The translations under genes were made by a program, and so were the position numbers. The notes under the pieces were generated by a model. That model saw only the letters and a program-made list of their open reading frames with translations, was not told the DNA's origin and made no database searches. DNA of 64,000 nt from Anastatus disparis (Eukaryota; Arthropoda; Insecta; Hymenoptera; Eupelmidae), in contig JAFFSR010000015.1 in the NCBI GenBank assembly GCA_017163975.1, positions 2,238,501 through 2,302,500 of the forward strand, read 5' to 3'. Of the stretch, positions 1-12,400 are shown piece by piece (position 1 is the stretch's first letter; each line of letters starts with the position of its first letter).

Positions 1-880
1 TTGTAATGAATGTCGTTTTTCTCAAAAAAATCTTTTATATACCTGTGAATATTAGATTTTCTTAAAAGAAGGATTTTCAACAGAAAGAAGTCATGTACAT
101 ATTTGCTGGAATATGTCTCCTTTCAAAACAATTGACCCCTTCAATAAATATCTTTTTTTTCTCAAGAATATTTTTGTACAACTGTGATAAATCAATCCTG
201 AAAATTTCCAAATAAATGCACCTGCAAGATAACTTTTTCTCACACACTTGTTACAAAAAAATTTTTAAACCTGAAAAGAAAAAGAATACAAGTGATCCTT
301 TCAATAAATATCTCTTTACCTCAAAAAACTTTCACATGTAAAATCTTCGTCCACCTGCAAAATACTTTTTTTCTTAAAAAACTTGCATACATCTGTGAGA
401 AAAGGAGGATTTTCCTTTTTTAATAGAGTGAAGCCTCGGATATTTTCTTTAAATAAGAATTCTCTTTTCTTTAAAACAAAGAGAGAAAAGGTAGCTGGCC
501 CTTTCAATAAATCTTTTTTCTCAAAAAAGTTTTTCTTTCACAAAAAGTGACATAAGACAATATCTTAGAAGTTAAAAAAAGAATACAAGTAATCCTTTCA
601 ATAAATATCTCTTCATCTTAAAAAACTTTCGCACGTGAAATCTTTGACCCCCCTGCAAGATACTTTTTCTCAAGAAAGCCGACATCCACCTGTGAATATA
701 AAAGAAACATTTTCAAAACAGCATTTTCCTTTTTTAACAGAGTAAAACCTCGTATATTTTCTTCAAATAAGGATTCTCTATTTCAAAACAAGAAGAGAAA
801 AGGTAGCTGACCCTTTCAATAAATCTTTTTTTCTCAAAAAAAAGAACAAAAGATAATCTTTCAAAAACAGTGACTTAAAA
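1..880. repeat. Degenerate tandem repeat, about 300-bp period
   Basis: The phrase cctttcaataaatatctct recurs at about 299 and 595, and a sister phrase ccctttcaataaatctttt at about 501 and 811, giving a period near 300 bp. A truncated unit begins near 140. The units are AT-rich, with poly-T and poly-A runs between the shared blocks. The array is cut by the left edge of the window. No gene is supported here. Confidence 0.7.
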
Positions 881-1529
881 AATATAATAGAAGGCAAATT
901 TATAGTTTTGCTTATGTACTATATCCTAAAAAAAGGCGCAATCCATTATTTTCATGCACCTGTGACTTAAAAGAGAACACACACAGTGTACTGCATTTAG
1001 AGACTGTTCGTCCCTTTCCCTCTCTTCTAAAAGCAGGTAAATTTTCACGCAATGTCAAAGAAAACGCATAGTAGACCAGCACTGCGTAAAAGGTCTGCCC
1101 TTTCCCTCTCTTCTAAGAGTAGGTCAATTTTTCTGCGTCCCCAAAATAGAACATATAGTGGGCGGCACTCTATCCTTTCCTTAAAAATAAGAAGAGAGAA
1201 GGGCTAGCCCTTTCCTAGAAGAAAATACATTTTTTAAGGAAGGGAAGACTTATACGTATTTTAAATAGAACGGATTGTAACACACTTAGTGGAGGGAGAC
1301 AAGTGTTTTATCCTTTTTCATTTTTTAAACAGGGGGGGAGGAATTCACATGTATTTTAAATGACACGGATTCTAACACACTTGGGGAAGGAGAGGGGGTG
1401 TGCTACAATCCGGGTGTGCCAGTATGCCTATAGCCTATCTACTAAACAGCCTTTACACCAGAGGTTGATAATGATTTTTTTCGTATGAAAGCCAAAAATG
1501 AGAAAAGAAATTGCGATTTTCAGGTTAGA
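881..1529. other. Intergenic, no gene seen
   Basis: Two short related segments (ctgttcgtccctttccctctcttctaa near 1005 in shortened form, and ctgccctttccctctcttct near 1093) suggest a local duplication of about 85 bp. Nothing else is identifiable. Confidence 0.4.
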
Positions 1530-1688
1530 ATACGAAAAAATTATTTTTCTATTTTTTCACTAAATTGTGCAAATTTGTACTCAAGGAAACAAAAAAAGTG
1601 GTTTTTAAAAAATGTCTGTATGTGTGTGTATGTGTGCGTGTGCGTATGCGTGTGCGCGTGCTTGTGTGTTTGTGTATGTGTGTGTGTA

Positions 1689-1749
<61 letters not shown>

Positions 1750-3605
1750 TCATTCACCTAATTAGATCTTGAAAACTACTCGATGGATATGCTTTAAATT
1801 TTGCATACAATTTATTTTTTCGTCTAACTCGTGCGAAAAATATTAAAAATTGGTTTTCTTAGCGTTGTTTTAATTTGAGAGCCATTTTAAACATTAAAAA
1901 GAAATTTTCATTTTTCATTTTTTTTCAATTTCACGCAAACTACTCGATGAATTCGCTCTAAAATTTGCATGGAAATTATTTGCGATTGCCAAAAAAAGAA
2001 AAACTTTTAAAAACTAATTTTCTTAGTTTAGTTTTAATCATAGAGCATTTTGAAATTTTTGAAAAAATTGTTTGTATTTAGTTACGAAATTAGATCTCGT
2101 GACCTACTCGATGGATTTGCTTTCAGTTTTACATACAATTAATTTTTTTGTCTGACTGAGGAGGAAGCTATTGAAAATTGATTTTCTTAAACTAGTTTTA
2201 ATTTTAGTCATTTTGAAATTTGTTTTCAAATTTGGATTTCTCATTGTTTTTGGTATTTTACATAAACTAGTCGATGACTTTGCTTAAAAATTTACATGTA
2301 AATTTTCTGCAATCGCTAAAATAAAATAAAATTTGAATATTGATTTCCTTAGTGTAGTTTTAATTTTAGAGCATTTTAACAATTTAAAAAAAAATTATTA
2401 TTTTTCATTTTTTTTCTTATTTACGAAAACCATTCGATATTTGTTCCAAAATTTGTATGCAAGTTATTCGCTACTGTCTGAAAAAAAAAAATTTTGGAAA
2501 ACTAATTTCCTCAGTAAAGTTTTAATTTTGGAGCATTTTGAAAATTTCCAAAAAAATTTTTATTTTTCATTCATTTTCTATTTTCCATAAACCATACTAT
2601 AAATTTTCTCCAAAATTTTTATACAATACATTTTCCTAGTGTGGTTACAGTTTTGAAAAATTCTAAAGATTTAAAAAAAAATTTCGATTCTTTTTTTCTT
2701 ATTTTTTGTTATTTTACGTAAAGTACTCGATAGATTGGTTCTAAAATTTGCAGGAAAATTATTTGCGACTGCCAAAAGAAGGGAAATTCTTAAAAATTGA
2801 TTTTTTTAGTGTAGTTTCAATTTAAGAGCATTTTAAAAATTTTGAAAGAGGAATTTTGGAAAGAAAATGTTATTTATTTAGAAAATAAGATCTAGAAAAT
2901 TAATCGATGGATTTGCTTCAAATTTTGCATACTATCTATTATTTTGTCTAAGTAGACGGGAAGCAATTAGAAATGGTTTTCATGGTGTAGTTTTTTTAAT
3001 AGAGCTATTTTAAGAACTTTTAAAAAATTTTCGATTTTTCATTTTTTTGGTATTTTACGTAAATTACTCGATGAATTTGCTTTGAAATTTGTATGGGAAT
3101 TATTTGCAACTGCCAAAGGAAGGATGACTTTTGAAAACCGATTTCCTTACCATAGTTTCAATTTTTAAACTTCTAAATTTTCTTCAAAAATTTTAGTTTT
3201 TCATTTTCTTTTCATTTTACGTAAACTACTCGATAGATTTGCCCTAAAATTTGTATACAAATTATTTGCTACTGTCTTTATAAAATAAGCTTTTAAAAAA
3301 TAGTTTTGTTTGAGTAGCTCTTCGATCACTTCTTTTATTTCTGATTTAACGCGTTACTAACTCTTTTCTTACTTCCTCACTTTCTCTTTGCCCTTCTATC
3401 TTAGATTAATCCTTATTTTTACCCTATTTTCATCCATCCTTGTCTCTTTCTTTCTATTTCCTAATTACTCTCTTACATTCACTAATTTTTCTTGAATAAA
3501 AATTGTATTTTACATTGAAATCACATTTGAAAAAATCAAATCAAATTACTAAATTCAATGAGCTCTATGAGAAAGCATCACGCTAAAGCACTTTGCAGCG
3601 ATTTT
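1530..3605 (+). repeat. Interspersed repeat family, copy A, with internal tandem units
   Basis: The copy begins near the phrase agtggttttta before the GT tract and ends near gctctatgagaaagcatcac. The body is a run of degenerate units of roughly 130-150 bp, each with a core like actcgatggatttgct followed by a gcatttt-rich part. The same order of segments occurs at 5660-7540 and inverted at 36068-37050, so this is a dispersed family rather than a local satellite. No coding capacity is visible. The outer ends carry the inverted phrase ctttctcatagag in the better preserved copies, so a non-autonomous DNA transposon is a reasonable guess. Confidence 0.6.
1616..1747. repeat. (GT)n microsatellite
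   Basis: An almost uninterrupted GT tract with a few tatg and gcgt interruptions at its left side. It lies inside copy A of the repeat family, at the same internal position as the GT/AC tracts of the other copies. Open frames across it (VCVC or THTH repeats) are artefacts of the dinucleotide. Confidence 0.95.
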
Positions 3606-3725
3606 TTATTTTTTTTACTATAACCTTTTTTTATTAACAAAACCTCCTTCGAGGTTTATTTCAGCTTTTTAAATTATAAAACAAGCGGCGTGGTAGCGCC
3701 TTGACGGTGAGTTATAGTATATGCA

Positions 3726-3762
<37 letters not shown>

Positions 3763-4267
3763 CATTTAGAATGTGTACAATTGATTGATACAGTAATTAT
3801 ATACGCAGTTTACATTCTTCTAGAAAAGATAGTATATTAGATATCGCACGCATTATATTTTAGTTGTTATTCAAAATTCTCATTTTTTTTATATATCAAA
3901 CAAGAAGCACTCTTACCGCTTGCGAGAGTAACAGAGTCAGGGTTATAAGAGAAAAGAAAAGATTTTGAAAATCACCGAATGCCATCAAGCGGATAAATCC
4001 TAAACTATATTAGTAAAAATAATTTCTTTGGATTGAAAAAATGTGTTTTTTCATTTTCATTTATCAAGTGTTTGGAATAAAATTCAAGATTGTTTTCTAA
4101 GTGCATAAAATGATTTGTTTGATTTAAAAATCGTTTCTTTTAATTGAAAAAGTATTCAAGACAAAATATCTTTCCATTTTCTTTCGATACCCTAGCGAAA
4201 AAAAACTGTAGAAAACAGTTTATAACAGCATGTGACGGCAGAAAAATGTCGGAATTGAGACAAAGAT
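3606..4267. other. Intergenic with AT microsatellite
   Basis: An (AT)n tract sits at about 3729-3761. The rest is AT-rich, with no open frame or recognisable element. Confidence 0.4.
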
Positions 4268-4566
4268 AACAGTTAATAACTGTTTCCTTTAGTTATCTAC
4301 CAATATTATCAATTTTCTACAGTTATATTCCGTTTCCTTCACTTTTTATGTGTTAAAAAAAATATTTCTTTAACTTTCTTCACTTTTCTATGTTTTAAAA
4401 CAGTTATTAACTGCATCCTTCAGTTATCTGTCAATATTATCAGTTTTCTCCAGTTATATTTCGTTTCCTTCACTTTTTATGTGTGAAAATAAAATATTTC
4501 TTTAACTTTCTTTACTTTTCTTCGTTTTAAAACAGTTAATAACTGTTTTTTTTAGTTACCTGCCAA
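4268..4566. repeat. Tandem repeat, about 131-bp unit, 2.3 copies
   Basis: The self-complementary phrase acagttaataactgt, or a close variant, recurs at about 4269, 4400 and 4531. Each is followed by agttatctnccaatattat and then gtttccttcactttttatgtgt. The third unit breaks off at 4567, where a cggcctgctc phrase matches the terminal sequence of the TTAA MITE at 39764-40148. Confidence 0.75.
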
Positions 4567-5659
4567 TATTATTCGGCCTGCTCCTAATGTATTTATTACA
4601 TTAGTATTATGAAAACGTGTTGAAATACTAGAACATCATCATATTTCTTGTTTTCAGCAGAGCCATATAATTCAATGTATTTTTTCCAAGGTCAGTAGCA
4701 CTTATTTTAGTTATTTCAATTAATTTACATTGTATTTTATGGCATCACTTTCCGCTTACGAATCAGCTAGAAACCTACTCTACCAATAAAGTATAGCCGA
4801 AAAAGATATTTATTATTTTTTTTTTCGGCTTGTCCTTTAAATTTTGACAAATTTTAACATTAGCTACACGAAGAAAAAATTCATGCTAATATGGCATGTG
4901 GTTAACGTATCCAAAGTTAATGAATAATATCTTATGCTTTTATAACATCGCGATATACTCTTGCTGCATTTACGCTGCCCAATAGCATTCAGTTGACATG
5001 TTTTGTTAACTTCCTACCTAATATCCTCCGATAACTCGCGCCGTATTCTTTTCTGGGACGCAACAGGAGTAAACGTAGCTTGTCTACTGTTCTTTGTTTA
5101 CTGCTAACTATGACATTCTTCCATCACTCGAGTCGCCTTTTCTTTTTGGATGTGATGCGAGTAAACACAATTGGTCCACTTTCCAAATTCACACCCTAAG
5201 TTTTGTTAAAATATTTACGTTGCGTGAATGTCTTTATTCATTTTATTTTCTTTTTTTAAGAATGAACAGGCATTATGCATGTTATGTGTTAAATTTTAAA
5301 ATTAGTAATAATTAATTTTGTATTCAAAATTTAATTATTTTAAACGACCGGGGGCAGATGAGCATGTATTATTTCACGCCATAATTATCTCGAAGCAGTC
5401 ATATTAATACAATCATGCTAATCATCATTAGTTAAAATGAAAAATCTTGTGGAGCTGTTATTTTTTTATGAACTTAGATTGCAAATTAGATATCAAAGTT
5501 GACAAACCTAACCTTAAAATACTATAAATTAAAAATTTGTTTATAACTTTTTAAGTATAAGATTTTGGTAGATTTGTTGAATCCTATTAATTTTTTTATT
5601 GAAGTGAAAAAATCCGATTAAATGCACCATTTACTCATAAACTTTGATACTTATTGCTT
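4567..5659. other. Intergenic, no gene seen
   Basis: Apart from the MITE-end phrase at 4567-4577, no repeat or coding signal was found. Short open frames here have no recognisable similarity or codon pattern. Confidence 0.4.
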
Positions 5660-7540
5660 TCTCATAAAGAAAGCATTATATCAATGAAAATTTTTCTTTC
5701 TATGTTTTCATTAATTTGTACATATTTGGACTCAGGGAGTCGGAAAAAGTGGTTTCCAGAAAATGTCTGTATGTATGTGTGTGTATGTGTGCGCGCGTAT
5801 GTGTATGATGTCAATTAGTAAATTGTATCTCGAAAACTACTCGATCGATTTGCTTCTAAATTTTTCATGGGAATTATTTGCGATTGCCCAAATAAAATAA
5901 ATTTCTAAAAACTGATTTTCTTAGCTTAGTTTTAATTTTAGAGCATTCGGAAATTTTTGAAAAAAATGTTTATATTTATTAAGCCAATAAAATCTTAAAA
6001 ACTACTCGATAGATTTACTACAAATTTCCCATACAATTTAATTTTCCGATCGACTGGTGCGAAAGCTATTCAGAATTGGTTTTCTTAGTGTAGTTTTAAT
6101 TTTATAGCCATTTTAGTAATTTTAAAAAAATTTTGATTTTACATCTTTTTTGTATTTTACGTAAACTACTCGAAGAATTTGCTTGACAATTTGTATGGAA
6201 CGTATTTCCGACTGTCAAAAGAAGAAAAACTTTTGAAAACTGATTTTCTTAGTGCACTTTTGATTTTAGAGCATTTTAAAAATTTTAAAAAAAATTTTTA
6301 TTTTTCCTTTTTTTCTATTTTACGAAAACCATTTGATAGATTTGCTCCAAAATTTGTATGCAAGTTATTCGCTACTGTCTGAAGAAAACAAGCTTTAGAA
6401 AACTAATTTTCTTAGAGCAATTTTAATTTTAGAGCATTTTAAAAATTTTCAAAAAAATTTTTACTTTTAATTTATCTTCTATTTTGTGTAAGCCATACCA
6501 TAAATTTTCTCCAAAATTTTTATACAATCAACTCGCTATTATCTGAAGAGAATAAGCTTTCACAAACTAATTTTCTTAGCGTGGTTAAGATTTTAGAGAA
6601 TTTTAAAGATATAAAAGAAAATTTCGATTCTTTTCTTATTTTTTTTTATTTTACGTAAAGGACTCGATAGATTTGTTCTAAAATTTGCAGGGGAATTATT
6701 TGCGTCTGCCAAAAGACGGGAAATTCTCAAAAATTGATTTTCTTATCATAGCTTTAATTTTAGAGCATTTTTAAAATTTAAAAAAAGAAATTTTGAAAAG
6801 AAAATATTATTTATTTAGCCAATTAGATCTCTAAAATTACTCAATGGATTTGCTTCAAGTTTTGCATACTATCTATTATTTTGTCTAAGTAGACGGGAAG
6901 CAATCAAAAATGGTTTTCATGGTGTAGTTTTTTTAATAGAGCTATTTTATGAACTTTTAAAAAATTTTCGATTTTTTATTTTTTTTTTTGTATTTTACGT
7001 AAATTACTCGATGAATTTGCTTTGGAATTTGCATGGGAATTATTTGCAACTGCCAAAAGAAAGATGACTTTTAAAAACCGATTTCCTTAGGGTAGTTTCA
7101 ATTCTAACAAATTTTTCAAATTTTTTTTTTAAATTTTAATTTTTTCCCCATTTTACGTAAACTACTCAATAGATTTGCCCTAAAATTTGTATACGAGTTA
7201 TTGGCTGCTGTCTTTATAAAACAAACTTTTGAAAAATAATTTTCTTAGTGTAGCTCTTCGATCATTTCTTTTGATTTCTGATTTAACGCTTTCACTAACT
7301 CTTTCCTTACTTCCTCACTTCCTCTTTGACCTTTTTTCTCAGATTGATCCTCATTTTTACCCTATTTTTATCTATCCTTGTCTCTCTCTTCCTATTTACT
7401 AATTATCTTTCACATTCACTAATTTCTCTTGAATAAAAATTATGTTTATTACATTGAAATCACATTTTAAAAAATAAAATCAAATTACTCTAACTCAATT
7501 AGCTCTATGAGAAAGTATTGCGTCAAAGCGCTTGGCAGCG
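5660..7540 (+). repeat. Interspersed repeat family, copy B
   Basis: It starts near tgctttctcataaagaaagc and ends near agctctatgagaaagtattg, so both ends carry a shared inverted phrase. The internal order matches copy A: agtggtttccagaaaatgtctg, a short GT tract (only about 45 bp here), then degenerate units with an actcgat core. The right part, from the gctcttcgatcattt phrase to the end, is nearly collinear with copy A at 3310-3600. Confidence 0.65.
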
Positions 7541-7958
7541 TTTTTTTTTGGCTTGTTGTTTGAATTTTAACAAATTTACTCGCTAGCGTTTCTCATTTGT
7601 TAATATAAATAGATATTTACAAGTGAAAACAATTCTGATACATATTTTTATTAAAAATAAACGAAATTACTTCTATAACTACTTTTGATCAGTAAAAAAT
7701 GTCTAAGGCCTCGTCTAAAACTGACCTTTAACATGTAACTTTCTTATCCTATTATTCTTCAGTTTAAACAATCTTATTTAGAATATTCTATATTTAAGAC
7801 GCGTTAAAAGATCGTTAAATAACTAGCGCGCCATACCTAGCTATTGCGGGCTCTGTATTTCCTTTTATTATTGTTAAAGTCGTTTATAACTAGGACGCCT
7901 TGCCTAGCTATAGCTGACTTTTAAGAAATATTTGTTAATAATGCTTGGGTTTATTATG
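7541..7958. other. Intergenic left of the LTR
   Basis: AT-rich sequence with no open frame. Two short related segments, ataactagcgcgccatacctagctat near 7818 in part and aactaggacgccttgcctagctat near 7886 in part, form a small direct duplication. Confidence 0.35.
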
Positions 7959-8453
7959 TGTAAAGCCCGCTATTATTAAGGACCAATTGCCTTAATATTC
8001 AGGGCTTTGCACCAGGTTAATAGGATAAGGATAAAGGTTTATCTTGGATTCGCTCTTTATTGATTAATTAAACTAGATAAATTTACAATATGACAAACTA
8101 CGACAATCCAGCGCTTGATTAAGAATTACTTGCTTGTAGCACGTGTTAGGCCATTCGTCACTTGTGCTACGAGCAAGCGTGTCTTGACGCTAAGAGAGCT
8201 GATCCAAGAGTGTCGAGAGCCACAAGCTCCTCGCACTGTATGCATCAACTCTCCCAGGTCTCTCTCCCACTCTTCTATCTTAGTAGAAGACAGGGAGAGC
8301 CGCTGTGTACTTTTAAGCGGTACTTACACATGCAAGCGCGTGTACGTACATACGCGCGCTTGCATGTTCAACCACTTTGGTCTTTTTGGGTGTTTGCGCG
8401 CGCAGTTTTTAGTGTCGTACGGTTTCAGGGCCGTACATACTCGGGCGCTTACA
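7959..8453 (-). repeat. Candidate 3' LTR of the Ty3/gypsy element
   Basis: A 495-bp block starts tgtaaagcccgc and ends gggcgcttaca, so it has TG...CA ends with a TGTAA/TTACA inverted pair. On the minus strand an AATAAAGAGCG polyadenylation signal falls near 8063, in the distal part, as expected for R/U5. The block is more GC-rich than its surroundings and contains a near-perfect palindrome at about 8329-8369. It lies downstream of the minus-strand integrase, and a purine tract borders its internal side. The flanks (ttatg and ttgcc) differ, which fits one end of an element rather than a solo LTR. No second copy was seen upstream of gag, so the assignment is provisional. Confidence 0.5.
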
Positions 8454-8470
8454 TTGCCCCTCAAAATTAA
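8454..8470 (-). other. Candidate polypurine tract
   Basis: The minus strand reads TTTTGAGGGGCA immediately before the LTR start TGTAAGCG, the position of the plus-strand primer in LTR retroelements. The same TTTTGAGGGGCA is repeated at 8598-8609. Confidence 0.45.
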
Positions 8471-9435
8471 AATTCGATTTTGAACCTTAATTTAATTGAT
8501 TGTGTGAAAATCTATTCTATTTTTCACTATGCGACGTTATTTATATGCGCGCACAAACACAAAAAACGTACTTAGATGCTACCCCGGTGTGGAGGTATGC
8601 CCCTCAAAATAAAATGCGATTTTTACATAACAAAAATAACCAAATAATTTCTTCTTTTTACATTACAATTTTAATAAAAAAACACATTTTTTTTTAAACT
8701 AAATCAACTTTTTTTTAAATTATAATCATATTTTCATTTTTATCTGAAAACTTAAAAAATTGTTTTTTTTTTCATTTAAGAACTTAAAATAAAACTAACT
8801 TTTCTTTAACTAGAATTTAATTTTTCTTTAAACAAATCAAACTTTTATTTTTAACTAAACTTTTATTCTTCTTCCTTTTTATTTTATAATGTTGTCTTAA
8901 AAAATGATACTATCACTAAATTAACGTTTTATTTTTTACTATTAATTAACAAAAACACTTTTCTTTGTTTTAACTTAATATTTTTTTTTTAAAGCCAAAA
9001 TTTTTTCTTTTTAGTTTTTTACATTATCATTTTGTTTTTAGCATTGTTCTTGTTTATTTTAATTGTTTTGAATTCAAGTGTTATTTTTTTTTTGTTTCAC
9101 TTCAATGTTTCATTAAATTTAATTTTCCTTTTTTTCACAAAATTAAAACTAAACTTTTATTCTTTTTACTAAATTAAAAATTAACTTAAAAAACATTTTT
9201 TATTTATTTTTTAACTATTAATTAACAAAAACACTTTTATTTTTTTTATTACAACACTCCATTATGTCCTTATATTTTCTTCTGTTTTTTGTCTTTTTTC
9301 CTTTTTTCTATGTCCACAAAACTAAAACTAAACTTTTTTCTTTTTCATTTTTACTAATCTAAAAATTAACTTAACTAAAAGAATTTTTTATTTATTTTTT
9401 ATCTATTAAACTTAACAAAAACACTTTCACTTTTA
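8471..9435. other. AT-rich non-coding part of the retroelement
   Basis: Poly-T/poly-A rich stretch with no open frame, between the late ORF and the candidate polypurine tract. It holds the second purine tract at 8598-8609. Partial internal duplication is suggested by the recurring phrase tattaattaacaaaaacact near 8940 and 9223. Confidence 0.4.
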
Positions 9436-9845
9436 TTAATTAATTTTTTGTTTTTCGTTTCTTTTTTCAATATTTTTTGTCCATATTTTTACATCTTCTT
9501 CACCACCTACTAAATCTTCTCTATTTGTATCTATTGCTTCCTTTTCCTTTTCTTCTTTCTCCTTCAACTCATCTAGTTTGTGTCCTGCGAAGATTTTTAT
9601 TTTACCACTTCCTCTTTTTGATTCGAATTCATTTATAAATCTTTCTTCTTCATCTTCTTTGCTTTTTATTTTTCTTTTATTATTTTTCTTTTTAATATTT
9701 TTTTCCCAGTTTTCAGGGCTTGGGGTGTTGGTGGTTTTATCCACCTTAAAATTATTTGTATAATAATAATACCCCGGCTCAGCAAAGTCCATAGGTTTCG
9801 GCTGGGTGAAGCGTGAGGTGTTAAGGGTGGATGACTGTCCCTAGG
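9436..9845 (-). CDS. Late ORF of the retroelement, unknown, highly charged
   Basis: The minus-strand frame is open from a stop at about 9845 to 9436, with a first methionine at 9792. The N-terminal part contains FAEPGYYYYTNNF and NTPSPENW. The rest is a Lys/Glu-rich low-complexity region, with no membrane segment or signal peptide, so it does not look like an envelope protein. It lies downstream of the integrase on the same strand and upstream of the candidate 3' LTR, which is where a third ORF would sit in a Ty3/gypsy element. The family was not recognised. It could also be part of the integrase C-terminal extension or simply non-functional. Confidence 0.35.
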
Positions 9846-10465
9846 TTGCTACTAATCATCTCTGGATCGTTATCCTCCTTACACTCTATAATTTTATTTT
9901 TTATTTTTTCTTCATTTACTGACGTTGTTATATGGCGTTGATTAAAATAGCGCATTGTTTGCGTACTACTGTTACCTAGGCATGTAGCCATTTTTCTTAT
10001 TCTTTTCTTCTTTTTAAATTTTTATGAGAGGTGTGGAGAAACAATCTTTAAATTCGACGATGCGACTAACTTGACGATGTGACTAATAATGAGCTGTGAC
10101 GTTAAATTTTTTCTAAATTTTTTTTGTCTATTTTCAAGTGTATGTATGTGTGAGTACATTTGTTACCCTTAACTTTGTACATTTTTGGTCGTTGATTTTG
10201 ACCTTTTCTATATTCCAAGTGTACGCATGCATAAATACTAGTATACGTTGCTAGCATATGTCTTGTATACTATGTGTATTTCTCTATGTTTTTTGCATTC
10301 CTTTGCTTTTTAGTCTTTTACTATTTTTTCTTTTGAAATAATATTTGATTGTATTATTTTTTAATTTGAAAACTTTTAGAACACCTTAGCGTTCTATATG
10401 GGACTTTTCAAGTTTTTTATTTTTTTTTTTATTACAATAAATTGAATTTATTATTTTTATTTATT
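9846..10465. other. Non-coding, between late ORF and integrase
   Basis: AT-rich sequence with stops in all frames. A short stretch of mixed composition at 9780-9850 may be a remnant of the late ORF's upstream part. Confidence 0.35.
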
Positions 10466-11660
10466 TCAATCATTAGCCTCATAGAACGGTTTAAAGTGTT
10501 GTATATGAAACTTTCCACGTTCTACATCTTTTTCATTAGTTAATAGATATGTATCTGGTGCAATGATGTTTTTGATGATATATGGACCTTCATATATCTC
10601 AAAAAATTTTGCAATTTCATCATCATCTGCACTTGATACATTTAATGATTTGAGCAGTACTTTATCATTTAAATTAAATTGATAATGAGTACTTTTAGCG
10701 TTTTTTGCATTCGCTCTATCTTTTATTTTCTTATGCATTTTATTTTTCGCATTGAAAATTTTTCTTTCATATGGTACGTCAGTATTTTCTAATTTAAAAT
10801 ACTTTTCCCATATTCTCGTTGGTTTTTCGCCGATGTGTAATTCAGTTGGCGTAAAACCTGTTATTTCATGGGTAGTTTCGTTCATTATGCTTCGAATTTT
10901 TTGCATATATGATGCCCATGATTTATGTGAATTATTCACATAAGTTCTAAAGAATCGACCTAATTCTCGGTGAATTCTTTCCACAATATTCCTCTGTAGA
11001 TGTCTAATGGATGAATAAATTATTTTGATATTTTAATTTTTTAATTTTTCTATCCATTTTTCAGACGTAAATTGCGTACCATGGTCAGTCATTATTGACT
11101 GTGGTTTACCATAATTTGGTATATAGTCGTTAAATATTTTTCTAATTGTTGTTAATGCATTTGCCTTTTTAATGGGATACATTACAACGTATTTAGAAAA
11201 TACATCTATAGTTGTTAAAATATATTTAACGCCTCCTATAGATGTTGGCAATGGACCATAGAAATCAATCGATAGTATTTCATTTTTTTCATTTACTACG
11301 ATTGGTTTGCATTTCTGCGTTGTATTTTACGGTCAAGTATTTTGTTTTTTGACAAGTAATGCATGATTTTAAAATTTTATGTACATGCTTTTTTAATTTA
11401 GGAGCTGTGAAGCTTTCTATTAATAATTTGTACGTTTCTTTGGGACCAATGTGCCCATAGAAATCGTATGTTTCCATTATGAATTCTTTTAATAATGATT
11501 CAGGTATTATTATTTTTAATCCTGATTCATCTATTTTATAGAAAAGATCATTTTCAAATTTATGATTTTTTATTTTATTATTTTTTAAATCCTTTAATTT
11601 TTTTCTTATTTTGACGCAATATGCATCATTATTTTGAGCTTTTTTGAAGCTTTCAAACAA
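10466..11660 (-). pseudogene. Ty3/gypsy integrase (broken)
   Basis: This is the integrase part of the pol polyprotein, read right to left. An N-terminal HHCC-type zinc-binding piece is at 11289-11660, with HIGPKETYKLL and CITCQK. The catalytic core is at 11033-11251 (LTTIDVFSKYV, then the second aspartate in IMTDHGTQFTS). The distal core and C-terminal region are at 10466-10984, including the usual ITGFTPTELHIG motif and a KVLLK segment. The three pieces lie in different frames, separated by frameshifts near 11280 and around 10990-11030, where the core loses part of its third catalytic region. In the family the enzyme inserts the cDNA in the nucleus. The family assignment is secure; the protein cannot be made intact. 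Confidence 0.85.
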
Positions 11661-11708
11661 TTTTTCTGATTGCTTATTTATTTTTAATTTATTGAAAATA
11701 ATAAAATC

Positions 11709-12400
11709 TTAAATTGACAAGGCCCATCTTCTCAATCTATAATTGTAAAATTTACATTTATTTAAAAATGTAATAGCTTCATGATCTGTTCTTACAATTA
11801 CTTCTTTTGCACCTGTCAGGTATGCGTCAAGCTTATGTAAGGACCATACGACAGCTAATAATTCTTTTTCGGTGGTGAAATAATTTATAACACTACCTTT
11901 TAATGTTCTGCTAATAAAAGGGACAATATTTTCATGATTATATTCGTCTAATTGTGACAAGATTGCAGCTATTGCGTAATCACTTGCATCTGTCGTTAGT
12001 ATAAAAGGTTATTCGATATCTATGAATTTCAAAATGATATTTCCAGTGAAAAGATCCTTTATACTTTCAAAGGCTTTTTGTTGCCTTGCCCCCCATTCGT
12101 AGGGTACGTTTTTTCTTAATAATCCTATTAATGGCAAGATTTCATTCGCATAACCTTTCGCGAATTTCGTGTAAAAATTTACAAACCCCAAAAATGATTG
12201 TAATTCTTTAACATTCCTTGGTGTTTTAAAATTTTTTGAATTTTTTCTGGATCTGGTGTTATTCCTTTTGACGTTATAAAGTGTCCAGGAAATTTGATTT
12301 TTTTAAATTAAATGTCAAATTATATTTAATTGCTTTATTAAATAATTGCTTTATATGATCCATGTGCTCTTCGAATGTTGATGACCTTATATGCAGATCA
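11709..12400 (-). pseudogene. Ty3/gypsy RT palm end and RNase H (broken)
   Basis: The RT active-site box FVDD is encoded at about 12397-12405. The RT connection follows, with VNFYTKF (12009-12191), and then an RNase H domain with INYFTTEKELLAVVW and VRTDHEAITFL (11709-11960). The frame changes near 12390, 12310, 12230 and 11990, so this part is scattered over several frames. The domain order after RT is typical of Ty3/gypsy. It is continuous with the protease-RT segment on the right. Confidence 0.8.

Noticed and set aside
1485..1772. Open frames rich in CVCV or THTH repeats here and at 36602-37127
   Set aside because: They are translations of GT/AC dinucleotide tracts, open in all frames of the tract, and have no other support.
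8115..8697. Plus-strand open frames of 60-120 codons
   Set aside because: They lie inside or next to the candidate LTR, overlap each other in different frames and show no protein motifs.
9436..9845. Envelope gene of an errantivirus-like element
   Set aside because: No signal peptide, transmembrane segment or furin-type site is visible in the highly charged frame.
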